Source: Acidobacteriota bacterium
GTDB taxonomy: Bacteria; Acidobacteriota; Holophagae; Acanthopleuribacterales; Acanthopleuribacteraceae
Direction: 5' to 3'
Length of the DNA stretch: 64,000 bases
NCBI GenBank assembly: GCA_020439745.1
Contig: JAGQSC010000015.1
Location: forward strand, 62,001-126,000
The notes under the pieces were generated by a model, which worked only from the letters and a program-made list of their open reading frames with translations, was not told the origin of the DNA and ran no database searches. Position numbers and translations under genes: made by a program. Below are positions 36,385 to 44,677 of the stretch, piece by piece. Position 1 is the first letter of the stretch, and each line of letters starts with the position of its first letter.

Positions 36385-37647
36385 TTAGAGATTGCCGATG
36401 GGCAAGTGTTGATTCTTGATGCGGAACTGATTGGCCATCGACCTTATTTTCGTGCCACCCGTTCCACCAGCACCGGTATCGGACGTGTCGGTCATCAGCG
36501 ATTCAAAGCTCACCGATGCCCGCACGGATACTGTATGCCGTCCCATATAGGCACGAGCTGAATCACGATCGGGATCTATGTCGTCCATGTCTGAGAACCA
36601 CGATGCGGGATCAGCTACCGAAACTGAGCCATCCCATCGATCGCCGGAACCAGGAACCACATCCAGTCCAACTTCCAAATCAAAAGCTGTTACGTTCGAG
36701 GCCAGAATCATGTCCACGCCGTTCTCTTCTCGAATCAATGTGTTTGCGTCTAATCGGTATGTCACCCGATGATAGGCAGCCTGGCGTCCCAACTTTCGAG
36801 CCAACCACGTGTCTCCAGCCGGTCGAATACGCCCTTTTTTTGAGCCATCGTCACTTTGGAGGAAATTCAGGGGACAGGAATAAAAAGGATCCGGCTCGGT
36901 ATAAGGAGTACGTACGTTACCACCAAAATCATTGACAAACACCGGACCACCGAGCGCCACTCGGACGGCCGATTCATAACAGACAAACTGAGGGTCGGGA
37001 TTGGTTTCTTCCCGATCGGCTACTTGAACCAGCATGGCTCCATTGCCTATACCACCATCGGTAAAGTGTGACTCATCGGTAAACGCTGTGGCACCCAACG
37101 AGTTGATGTACTGGTCAACTGAAACGTTATAAACGGCATTCACGCAGTAAATCAGTAAAATGTCTCCCGGCTGAAGGTTGGCCAGGCCCGGGTCGTTGGG
37201 GAGTGAACTCATTAAGATGAGGTTAGGTATGGCTGGCGGCCAAAGCTCAGGGCCAGTAGAGCCAGGCCAATCCACTACAAAAGTGGGGTTGGTGTCATCT
37301 CCACCTGCCAACATGTCATAGTCAAAATATTGAATCACAAATTCAGAGTTACCCGAATCGTCGTCAAGCGACGAGATCCCAAAAAACAGCTCTTCGCTGG
37401 TAAGCGTGGGGTTATTGAAGTGGATTTGAAGGGGGTTGAGGTCACCGACACCTTGGCTGGCCTTATACAGATCGTTTTGAAGAATCTGAAAAACGCCGCG
37501 AATGTTGTTGGTCAAATCCGAACTGCGCGCCGCATTGCGCGCCCCAGAATTGATCACGTTGAAGGCAGCGGCTACGCCGGCAATGACAATCAACGACAAG
37601 GCCATTCCGATCAGAATCTCAATTAATGTAAAAGCCTTTGATCTCAC
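36385..37647 (-). CDS. Minor pilin PilW-like protein
   Basis: The 420-aa prepilin-like protein has leader MRSKA followed by FTLIEILIGMALSLIVIAGVAAAF, a canonical type IV N-methylation motif with Glu5, and then a large soluble domain of about 390 residues with several Cys (LIYCVNAV, FVCYESA, FYSCPLNF). Size and position identify it as PilW-like. The GTG start overlaps the pilV stop as GTGA, implying coupled translation. It contributes to the minor-pilin complex that primes pilus assembly and carries PilY1. Confidence 0.85.
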   Translation of the reverse strand: MRSKAFTLIEILIGMALSLIVIAGVAAAFNVINSGARNAARSSDLTNNIRGVFQILQNDLYKASQGVGDLNPLQIHFNNPTLTSEELFFGISSLDDDSGNSEFVIQYFDYDMLAGGDDTNPTFVVDWPGSTGPELWPPAIPNLILMSSLPNDPGLANLQPGDILLIYCVNAVYNVSVDQYINSLGATAFTDESHFTDGGIGNGAMLVQVADREETNPDPQFVCYESAVRVALGGPVFVNDFGGNVRTPYTEPDPFYSCPLNFLQSDDGSKKGRIRPAGDTWLARKLGRQAAYHRVTYRLDANTLIREENGVDMILASNVTAFDLEVGLDVVPGSGDRWDGSVSVADPASWFSDMDDIDPDRDSARAYMGRHTVSVRASVSFESLMTDTSDTGAGGTGGTKIRSMANQFRIKNQHLPIGNL

Positions 37648-38120
37648 GGCCCACCCACCAGGTCTTCACCGTAGGTCTGCGCGATGGAGGCGTTGAGCAC
37701 GAACGCGAATTGGTTGGGGTCGGTCACATCTTTCCCATAACCGCCACGTTCAAATTCAGCGCGCCAACCAGTCCAATTCACGCGTATTTCCACTTGAACC
37801 AGGCTAGGCGAAGCCGCGATGACTTCAACCGAAGGCACATAGTAAACGCTGGGATCTGCCGGATCGGCGACAAAATTACCTTCAAAATCGGCATGAAAAC
37901 GATCGCCCATGGTCGGCGCAACCAATGCAATATCATCAAAATTGTGGCCATCCAATTCATCCAGAATGGCCTGAGCCACCATCATGGCAGCGGTGTCATT
38001 GCGGGAACTCGTAGCTTGGAAGATGGTCCGCTGGAAGGCAACAGCCAAACCCATGATACCCACCATCAAAATAACCAATGAAATCATCACCTCAATCAGT
38101 GAAAATGCTTGGTTGCGCAT
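37644..38120 (-). CDS. Minor pilin PilV-like protein
   Basis: The 158-aa prepilin starts at ATG 38120, whose A is also the last base of the preceding stop (TGATG); the longer frame to 38138 overlaps the upstream gene. MRNQA-FSLIEVMISLVILMVGIMGLAVAFQ is a PilV-type N-terminus (EVMISLVILMVGIMGLA). The C-terminal head is a short beta-rich domain. It is encoded second in the minor-pilin operon. Confidence 0.87.
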   Translation of the reverse strand: MRNQAFSLIEVMISLVILMVGIMGLAVAFQRTIFQATSSRNDTAAMMVAQAILDELDGHNFDDIALVAPTMGDRFHADFEGNFVADPADPSVYYVPSVEVIAASPSLVQVEIRVNWTGWRAEFERGGYGKDVTDPNQFAFVLNASIAQTYGEDLVGGP

Positions 38121-38707
38121 CAATCGATCCATTCCCAACCTCCACCAGCCTCGCGGATCGCCATCTTTACGTCGCCCAACATGGACACGTAGACAGCGCC
38201 GGCGAATCCATCGCTGTTCAATAGATAAAAGGCACCTTGTGCCGGGGCCCCAGCGTCAGCTCTCACTAAACCTGTCGGTGAAATGTAGAATCTGCCCGCT
38301 GGGAAGTCGTCAATGTCGTCTGCATGCCCGCTCCAATGGGAAATAGCCGGCACGTCACCTGAAGCCACAGTCGTTTGACGCACGCCCCGGTAATTGAAAG
38401 CTACAGGCGCGCCCAATGCTTCGCCTACTATTAATTCTTCGTCCTTGTCGCCAAACGTGCCGTCGCGGTCAATATCCGAAACCACATACATGCGGTCATT
38501 GCGGAAATTGAACTCCACGGGTAGCGAGTTGGCTATGGCCTGACCACGGGCCGTTTGAATGGAACCCTTAATGGCCATCAATTCTGCTGAAAGGTTGGAT
38601 TGACGCATCACCGTATCGGACATGCGAAATCCAATAAGCGCCAGGATTGATATCAAAACTAATACAATCCCAACTTCTAACATGCTGTAAGCGCGTTTAG
38701 TCTGCAT
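38120..38707 (-). CDS. Minor pilin FimT/GspH-like protein
   Basis: The 195-aa prepilin starts at ATG 38707, with GGAGG 5 nt upstream. The leader QTKRA precedes YSMLEVGIVLVLISILALIGF, with Glu5 kept and Tyr in place of Phe1. The body has the FimT/GspH arrangement: an extended helix (MAIKGSIQTARGQAIANSLPVEFNF) and then beta-strands with ISPTGLVRADAGA. It is the first gene of the operon and lies directly downstream of a -24/-12 sigma-54 promoter. Confidence 0.85.
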   Translation of the reverse strand: MQTKRAYSMLEVGIVLVLISILALIGFRMSDTVMRQSNLSAELMAIKGSIQTARGQAIANSLPVEFNFRNDRMYVVSDIDRDGTFGDKDEELIVGEALGAPVAFNYRGVRQTTVASGDVPAISHWSGHADDIDDFPAGRFYISPTGLVRADAGAPAQGAFYLLNSDGFAGAVYVSMLGDVKMAIREAGGGWEWID

Positions 38708-38730
38708 TGGTGCCTCCGGTACCCTATAGA

Positions 38731-38746
38731 GCAAGAGCAATACCAG
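38731..38746 (-). promoter_or_regulatory. Sigma-54 promoter of the minor-pilin operon
   Basis: On the minus strand CTGGTATTGCTCTTGC has GG (38744-38743), 10 bp, then GC (38732-38731), with a perfect TTGC at -12. The -24 element TGGTAT is weaker than TGGCAC. The predicted start near 38719 would leave only a short leader containing the GGAGG of the fimT-like gene. Confidence 0.5.
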
Positions 38747-38812
38747 GAGCTAACTAGCTTGAAATAAAAGTCTTGTAGTCCAGGAAAGACACACCCACGC
38801 CCATGACTCGGC

Positions 38813-38829
38813 AAAACCAAGCCTCCTGG
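38813..38829 (-). terminator. Weak terminator-like hairpin after argS
   Basis: On the minus strand CCAGG-AGG-CTTGG forms a 5-bp stem (one G-U) followed by TTTT. It lies about 15 bp after the argS stop. The short stem makes this only a candidate. Confidence 0.3.
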
Positions 38830-38844
38830 GTGCATAAATTTGCA

Positions 38845-40950
38845 CTACATGCGCTCAAGTGGTGGAATGCCCAAAAGGTGCAAGCCAGTCGCCAAAATTT
38901 CACCTGTTGCGCGGACCAAATTGGCCCGCGCGGCTTTCAAAGGCACAGTATCGGCGCGCAGGACCGAACACTGGTCAAACATGCGGCTGAACGCCCGCGC
39001 AAGGTCGTAAAGATAAGCGCACAGTTCTCGGGGTCGATGACCTTCTCGAGTGGAGGCAACCACGTCCTGGAACCGACCCAATTGATCGATTAACTGGCCT
39101 TCCGCCTCGTGGCTCAACAAGGTGTAATCAGCGCTTAAGACGTCCCAGGTACCCACCTTTTTGAGAATGGATTGGGTCCGCGCATAGGCGTACATCAAGT
39201 AGGGGCCCGTATTACCGGTTTGGGAGGTCCATTCCTCCAAATCGAAGACAATCATGCGATTGTGGTCCTGATTCAACATGCCGTATTTGATGGTGGCGAT
39301 AGCAATAGCGTGGGCGGCATCGTCGATTTCACGGTCGGACCAGTCTCCTCGATATTTTTCCAAGAATTCGGATTTGATCCGCTGATCCAACAGTTCGCGC
39401 AGCTGTGAAAACAAAATCACGTTTCCGGCGCGCGAACTCATCTTTCCATCACGAAGAACCACCAATCCGTACGCGAGGTGGTAACACTGTTTCGCCTGTT
39501 CAAAACCCATTAACTCCAGAGTTTTGAACACCTGCTGAAAGTGGAGTGACTGGGACACATCCACCACATAGATGGACTCGTCGATACCAAACTCATCAAA
39601 TTTGCGCCTGGCTAAGGCTAGATCCTTGGTCGCATACAAACCCGTGCCATCCGACTTGAGCAGCATCAGAAATGGCAGTCCTTCCAATTCGGCACCCACG
39701 GTTCCCTGAGATCGAACGAGCACACCTTTTTGCAGGTATTCCTCCACCATTGCCTTGCCTTCATCGCCCACGTCAGATTCAAAAAAGAAGTGATCAAAGT
39801 GGCAATCCAGCCATTGGTAAATTTCATAGAACTCATCCATGGACCACTGCTTGGTCTTTTGCCAAAGGGCGGTGATTTCTGGTTCTCCCGATTCAAGTCG
39901 CTTTAAGGTCTCAGACACCTCATTCAGCCGCTGCTGCATGGTGCCGGCCACGTTCTCATTTGGCTTGCGGGCAAACACATCGGCAATAGGGGTGCCAACA
40001 GATATCGTAGGTTCAAGCACAAAAACGGCCTCACGATTATCGTTCAGACCGAGCTCCGCACCGCTAAGGATCATCCCCTCACTGAGGACACCGTCCTTAT
40101 CAACACGTTCGATGACCCGGCCTCCGACGCGTGACCCTAGCGACGCATAAGCCACACGGTCACCTACTTCGAAGCCAGTACCCCCACAAACTACAAGACA
40201 GGTTTCGTGCCCCAAATCCAAGGTCACAACCGTCCATTCAGGTCGTGATGGGTGCTGGTCCTTTTCCATCACTTGTGCCACATGAACCCCAAGCAGGGGA
40301 CAACGCGTTAGCAAATCAAAGTCCAATAACTCAGTCGCTTTGAAGTAAAGCGTCCCCAAGAATTCCCCGCGATGCTGCTCGGGGATTTCCCCACTGAAAT
40401 GACGTTCCAGGTACCATAAACATTTGGCAATATGGGTCCCGACGTCTCCAATGTAGTTGGCGGCCACGACTGGAAAACCGCACCAGCGATAAATTCGCAC
40501 CAACGCATCACCCAGTGCCACGTTGCGCATGTGCCCAACATGAAAGGCCTTATGGGTATTGGGCTGCGAATACTCAATCATGACGCGGTGATCGATGCGC
40601 GCACGAGGCTTAGTAAACGAGCCGTCCATGATCTGCGGGATCAAGCTCTTTGCCTGGCCAGCTCGATTGATGCGCGCATTGAGATAGGGACCCACCTGAC
40701 TGACTTCGGCAATCATGGGTTCCGAGTCGACCACATCCCGCAGCCCATCAATGAGTGCTGCCGCAATCACAGCTGGCGGCTTGCGCAACGGTTTGGCCAA
40801 TCTAAAACAAGGGAACGCGAGATCGCCTAGTTCCCGATCTTTGGGTGCCTCGACCCATGAGGCCACCAAATCCACATCTCCCTCAAATTCAGGATGGTAT
40901 GCTTGAATTACAGCCAGTAGATGTTTCGCGAATATGTGCTCAAAAGACAT
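38845..40950 (-). CDS. argS: Arginyl-tRNA synthetase with inserted tRNA-binding OB fold
   Basis: The 701-aa class I enzyme charges tRNA-Arg. ATG 40950 is chosen (GGAGG 6 nt upstream). Visible parts are the N-terminal Add-1 domain, HVGH of the HIGH box (137-140, EYSQPNTHKAFHVGHMRN), a KMSSR box (503-507), and the C-terminal DALR domain (GNTGPYLMYAYARTQSI onward). Unlike usual bacterial ArgRS (about 550-590 aa), residues about 218-328 form an extra module with EMAP-II/PheT-type tRNA_bind features: 'QHPSRPEWTVVTLDLG', CLVVCGG, 'VGDRVAYASLGSRVGG', SEGMILSGAELGL. The insert lies between HIGH and KMSK, so it probably adds a general tRNA-docking surface. The rest of the enzyme looks intact. Confidence 0.95.
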   Translation of the reverse strand: MSFEHIFAKHLLAVIQAYHPEFEGDVDLVASWVEAPKDRELGDLAFPCFRLAKPLRKPPAVIAAALIDGLRDVVDSEPMIAEVSQVGPYLNARINRAGQAKSLIPQIMDGSFTKPRARIDHRVMIEYSQPNTHKAFHVGHMRNVALGDALVRIYRWCGFPVVAANYIGDVGTHIAKCLWYLERHFSGEIPEQHRGEFLGTLYFKATELLDFDLLTRCPLLGVHVAQVMEKDQHPSRPEWTVVTLDLGHETCLVVCGGTGFEVGDRVAYASLGSRVGGRVIERVDKDGVLSEGMILSGAELGLNDNREAVFVLEPTISVGTPIADVFARKPNENVAGTMQQRLNEVSETLKRLESGEPEITALWQKTKQWSMDEFYEIYQWLDCHFDHFFFESDVGDEGKAMVEEYLQKGVLVRSQGTVGAELEGLPFLMLLKSDGTGLYATKDLALARRKFDEFGIDESIYVVDVSQSLHFQQVFKTLELMGFEQAKQCYHLAYGLVVLRDGKMSSRAGNVILFSQLRELLDQRIKSEFLEKYRGDWSDREIDDAAHAIAIATIKYGMLNQDHNRMIVFDLEEWTSQTGNTGPYLMYAYARTQSILKKVGTWDVLSADYTLLSHEAEGQLIDQLGRFQDVVASTREGHRPRELCAYLYDLARAFSRMFDQCSVLRADTVPLKAARANLVRATGEILATGLHLLGIPPLERM

Positions 40951-41033
40951 GGTCATCCTCCATGACGGCTGCCCAGCCTGGACCTAAAGGCCCGAATGTA
41001 GCAAAACGGCCCGACCCCGTCCAGCCTCGAAGG

Positions 41034-41062
41034 CTGACAGCAACCGCGTTCCGGGGTATGAT
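41034..41062 (+). promoter_or_regulatory. Sigma-70 promoter of pssA
   Basis: CTGACA (41034-41039), 17 bp, TATGAT (41057-41062): each box has one mismatch from consensus. It is followed by GGGGGGAG and the pssA ATG at 41090. Confidence 0.7.
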
Positions 41063-41089
41063 CCCAATAATATTCAGGGGGGAGCCATC

Positions 41090-41866
41090 ATGGTCAAAAG
41101 ACCTCGACGCAACGTAAAAATTATTTTCCCAAGCTTGATCACAAGTTTCAGCATGATCAGCGGTTTTGCTGCCATTCTGTTCGCCATTGACGATAAGGTA
41201 TGGATTTCCAGCTACTTGATACTCGTGGCATCAGTCCTCGATGGACTTGATGGCAAAGTTGCTCGCCTCACCAATACCGCCAGCGAGTTTGGCATCCAAT
41301 ATGACTCGATGTCCGATTTGGTGGCTTTCGGCGTGGCACCAGCCGTGATTTATTACTGTCACTTCATATACCATCGCCCTGTAGACCAATTGTTTATCCT
41401 TCTGCCCATTATGTTTCTCCTATGCGGGGCGATCCGACTTGCTCGATTCAACGTGACTGCGTCTATCTATGGCAAAGCCTTCTTTACAGGCATGCCCATA
41501 CCTGCCGCAGCCGTGATCCTTTCGTTGTGGCCACCTCTTGAGCGATGGGCCGAGTTACACAGTAGTTGGGCACCGCTGAAATCGGCATTGGCTTATGAAA
41601 ACAGTTTTCCTATCAGCGTGGTATTCGTGGTCATTTTGAGTCTCTCCATGATCTCAACCCTAAAATTTGACACGTTTGATCAATTCTGGTTCAAAAAGTA
41701 CCGCAACAAATCCACCCGATACTCTGTATTTGCATTGTTTCACGCACTCATATTGATCCACTTCATCATTTATATGACGGCGGTGTCGATTTACTACATG
41801 GTGGCCATGTACGGTCGGGCACTGGTTCAAAAGGTATCGAGAAGCGAACAGATCACTTCGAGTTAA
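41090..41866 (+). CDS. pssA: CDP-diacylglycerol-serine O-phosphatidyltransferase
   Basis: This 258-aa polytopic inner-membrane enzyme makes phosphatidylserine from CDP-diacylglycerol and serine, the route to phosphatidylethanolamine. The CDP-alcohol phosphotransferase signature DG-x2-AR-x8-G-x3-D-x3-D is complete (DGLDGKVARLTN...FGIQYDSMSD, about residues 51-76). About eight membrane segments follow, with MPIPAAA in the middle as in type II PssA proteins. Its start has a strong GGGGGGAG. The 3' end overlaps the convergent binding-protein gene by 14 bp. Confidence 0.92.
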   Translation: MVKRPRRNVKIIFPSLITSFSMISGFAAILFAIDDKVWISSYLILVASVLDGLDGKVARLTNTASEFGIQYDSMSDLVAFGVAPAVIYYCHFIYHRPVDQLFILLPIMFLLCGAIRLARFNVTASIYGKAFFTGMPIPAAAVILSLWPPLERWAELHSSWAPLKSALAYENSFPISVVFVVILSLSMISTLKFDTFDQFWFKKYRNKSTRYSVFALFHALILIHFIIYMTAVSIYYMVAMYGRALVQKVSRSEQITSS

Positions 41867-42674
41867 AGACCATAGCCTTTCGCACGACTTGCTCAAGGTC
41901 CACCAACTCAGCTTCATCTAAGGGATCAATGCCTTCGATGCCAATGCGGTTCAGAACGCGTGGATCCTTGATTTCGAGTAATGTCTGCTCTATTCCCCGT
42001 CGCGTGAAAGGGATCAGGTCACGGCGAATCACCCACAATCGATTGGGCGCTTTGCATTCTGCCAAAACACGAAAGGGATGATCTGGCTTTGTGACAAATG
42101 ACTTGGGCAGGATACCCGCTTGGTACCGACCCATCTGGATCATCTCGGACATACGCTCAAAATTGTCAAAGCTCTTCAAGGTTACTTGCTCACGGTTCAA
42201 GCCCACTTTCGCCATCTCGGCTCGCGCACACCAATCAAAAAGAGGGTCGTTGGCCGGCCCTAACGCAAAGGACCGCCCCTGTAACTGGTCCAGTCTCTGA
42301 ATCGAAACACTGATGGGCGTCACGATTACGGCTTCATCCACCACGTTGACGTAGCGAATTTCGGCGCCAACGATGTCAACAGGGAGCCCTCGGCTGCGCA
42401 TCACCAAATACGTAATGGGACTCACCACAGCCACATCAATGGATCCATTCGCAAAGCCCGAAGTGATGTCGCTTTCTCGTTCTAGGATACGCAGCTTTAC
42501 ATCGCCCTGAATGCCTTCATTCGTGATCGACTCTTTGAGTCGTTCCACCAACTCTGTGTAACGCCCAAAGACGTTTGAAGCGCGTTCCCTAGAAGCTACG
42601 CCCATATTGACGATTTCATAGTGTTGCGCGAGCAATGCGCCTGAACTGATCAAGGCAAAAAATAGACGAATCAT
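41853..42674 (-). CDS. PhnD-like periplasmic substrate-binding protein
   Basis: The 273-aa exported protein (signal peptide MIRLFFALISSGALLAQ) has the PhnD/phosphonate-binding layout: 'NMGVASRERASNVFGRYTELVERL', 'GSIDVAVVSPITYLVMR', and a 'RSFALGPANDPLFDWCARAEM' segment, where family members usually have F-x-D-P-x-S-x-S. No ABC permease or ATPase gene is adjacent, so it may be an orphan binding protein or sensor input. The ligand is not predictable. Confidence 0.8.
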   Translation of the reverse strand: MIRLFFALISSGALLAQHYEIVNMGVASRERASNVFGRYTELVERLKESITNEGIQGDVKLRILERESDITSGFANGSIDVAVVSPITYLVMRSRGLPVDIVGAEIRYVNVVDEAVIVTPISVSIQRLDQLQGRSFALGPANDPLFDWCARAEMAKVGLNREQVTLKSFDNFERMSEMIQMGRYQAGILPKSFVTKPDHPFRVLAECKAPNRLWVIRRDLIPFTRRGIEQTLLEIKDPRVLNRIGIEGIDPLDEAELVDLEQVVRKAMVFNSK

Positions 42675-42711
42675 AAAACCACTCCGAAGAATGATCTTAT
42701 CACGGGCTGCT

Positions 42712-43686
42712 TTAAAAGATCCCGACTGCCGATCGCACCCGTGCCATCGTCTCCGAGGCAGTCGTGCGGGCCTTCAAGCCACATGTTTTCAGGACGTCAA
42801 TCACATCATCCGGATGAGAAGCCAGTTGTAGATATTTTTCGCGGAAGGGACCAAAGTAGGCCTTGAGTTTGGCCAGCAGTTCCAATTTGGCATGTCCGTA
42901 TCCATATCCGCCTGCTCGATAACGCTCCGCCATCTCGGCCTGCTCGTCAGCTGTCGCAAAGAACTTATACAACGCAAAAACATTGCAAGTGTCAGGATCT
43001 TTGGGTTCATCGAGGCCTTTTGAGTCCGTGACGATGGACATTACCTGGGCCTTCAATTCCTTATCGGAACCGAACATATCTATGGTGTTGTTGTAAGACT
43101 TGCTCATTTTTTGGCCGTCGATTCCCGGAATCACAGCCACCTCATCCCTGATGACCGCATCGGGCACCACCAATGTGTCGCCATAAGTGAGATTGAATTT
43201 GATGGCTACATCGCGGCACACTTCAAGGTGCTGCTTTTGATCGGCGCCCACCGGTACGTAATGTGAATCGTAGATCAGGATATCGGCTGCCTGGAGTACA
43301 GGATAGGCAAACAATCCATGGTTAGATTGGATGCCTCTGGCCACTTTGTCTTTGTAGCTCACGCACCGCTGCAATAATCCCATGGGCGTAAGTGTGGAGA
43401 GGATCCAAGTTAACTCGCACACTTCAGGCACGTCGGACTGAAGGAACAGCAAGGACCGCTTTGGATCCAGGCCCAGCGCCAGATACGTCCGAGCCACATC
43501 CAAGGTCAACTCACGCAGCGTGTCGGCATCATTAATCGTGGTTAACGAATGATAGTTGGCCAGGAAGAAAAATCGATCCACGTGGGGATCGTCTTGAGAT
43601 GCAATGTGTTGCCGAATAGCACCCAAATAGTTGCCAATATGCAATCTGCCAGAGGGTTGTATGCCAGAAAGTACGCGTTTCATCAT
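42712..43686 (-). CDS. trpS: Tryptophanyl-tRNA synthetase
   Basis: The 324-aa class Ic synthetase has 'LSGIQPSGRLHIGNYLGAI' (HIGH box as HIGN) and KMSKS in 'DGQKMSKSYNNTI'. The intervening GADQKQHLEVCRDVAIKFN contacts Trp/ATP in the family. Tandem ATGs at 43686 and 43683 are both possible starts; the upstream extension to 43734 overlaps the uracil-DNA glycosylase gene and is non-coding in this frame. The gene follows ung by 20 bp on the same strand. The C-terminus is normal. Confidence 0.95.
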   Translation of the reverse strand: MMKRVLSGIQPSGRLHIGNYLGAIRQHIASQDDPHVDRFFFLANYHSLTTINDADTLRELTLDVARTYLALGLDPKRSLLFLQSDVPEVCELTWILSTLTPMGLLQRCVSYKDKVARGIQSNHGLFAYPVLQAADILIYDSHYVPVGADQKQHLEVCRDVAIKFNLTYGDTLVVPDAVIRDEVAVIPGIDGQKMSKSYNNTIDMFGSDKELKAQVMSIVTDSKGLDEPKDPDTCNVFALYKFFATADEQAEMAERYRAGGYGYGHAKLELLAKLKAYFGPFREKYLQLASHPDDVIDVLKTCGLKARTTASETMARVRSAVGIF

Positions 43687-43706
43687 AGCGGCCGATTCTA
43701 GCAAAT

Positions 43707-44471
43707 CTATGTGGCACCATCCAAGTAAAGCCACGAAAACCCCGTCTTGGTTTCAATCTCTTGGAAAGGAGAGAATCGAGGTTTGCTCGAATCACAAAAT
43801 TGGTGAAAATAGGTGGGATGGCCAGCCGCAATAACACGTTCTTGCGGGACACGCGCCTTTTGTAAACAGGCTTGCGCCTTGCGGCCCCATGCAACAAACC
43901 AGACATGAGTCATCTCAGAAAGCGCGCGCAATAAACTTGTGGTCCAAGCGCGCCAAAACTTATGATGGGCACGGCGATCCCCATGGCTGGTGTACGTCAA
44001 AGAAGCATTCATTAGTAACACGCCCTGTTGCATCCAGTAGCGAAACAAGTCCGTCGGCGTGCCAGCCCGACCACGCAATCGAGTTCTCACTTCACAAAGC
44101 GGCGTTCCGTATTCGGCAAATCCATGGTTAATCGCCAGTGCCTTGAGAATATTCCCCGAACAATTGCCAGCAATTGGCTGATCCCAGGTCAGGTGCTGAC
44201 GATCCCAGAAGGCGACCCCACACGCACTGGTCACACGCGGATAGGGTTCTTCTCCCAGCAAAACAACTTTGATACGTTCGGGTGGCACCCAATGAAACGC
44301 GTTAAATACCAAAGGTGCAACTGGACACAATTCAGAGCGACCCATCCATTGGCTGATATCGAGCGCCGGTGCCAACTGCCGCCACGCCTTAGGCCAATCA
44401 GGCCTGCCAAGCGCCCATTGCTCATGTTCTACCGGCCATAAACTGAATGGCAATTCATTTTCACCTTGCAT
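43707..44471 (-). CDS. Divergent uracil-DNA glycosylase (family 1-like) with altered catalytic box
   Basis: The 254-aa protein aligns by eye with Ung-type glycosylases along its length: 'RIKVVLLGEEPYP' (73-78), GVAFWD, 'VLLMNASLTYTSHGDRRAHHKFW' with the uracil-reading Asn155, 'VWFVAWGRKAQ', and a HPT at 218-220. The water-activating motif GQDPYH reads GEEPYP, so the catalytic Asp is Glu and the following His is Pro. The HPSPL loop is HPTYF, losing the minor-groove Leu. It could be a glycosylase with changed activity, a lesion- or uracil-binding protein, or an inactive paralogue. It is followed closely by trpS. Confidence 0.85.
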   Translation of the reverse strand: MQGENELPFSLWPVEHEQWALGRPDWPKAWRQLAPALDISQWMGRSELCPVAPLVFNAFHWVPPERIKVVLLGEEPYPRVTSACGVAFWDRQHLTWDQPIAGNCSGNILKALAINHGFAEYGTPLCEVRTRLRGRAGTPTDLFRYWMQQGVLLMNASLTYTSHGDRRAHHKFWRAWTTSLLRALSEMTHVWFVAWGRKAQACLQKARVPQERVIAAGHPTYFHQFCDSSKPRFSPFQEIETKTGFSWLYLDGAT

Positions 44472-44677
44472 TGACGTCCGATTCCAGCTAGATTTTTGCC
44501 CGGGAACTCTCTAAACTACGAGGCGAATCACGGGTTTGCTTCCGCGTTTGAGCATAACCCGAAACCGTAAGCGGTCATCCTTATTAACCGCAGAGATTAA
44601 CAAAAAGCCGCGCGCTCGAATGATCAGCACGATTGGATAGGTGGGACGCGTCCGGCACAAAGACTCGGAGGAATTCG

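Noticed and set aside
35657-38707. Pseudopilin operon of a type II secretion system
   Set aside because: Gene order fimT/gspH-pilV-pilW-pilX-pilY1 and the PilY1 propeller indicate type IV pilus minor pilins; no GspD/E/F/K gene is present.
44472-44677. Promoter search upstream of the fused ETF gene
   Set aside because: Several TTG- and TATA-like strings exist, but none has correct spacing; a GG-N10-GC string there lacks the TGGCAC half.
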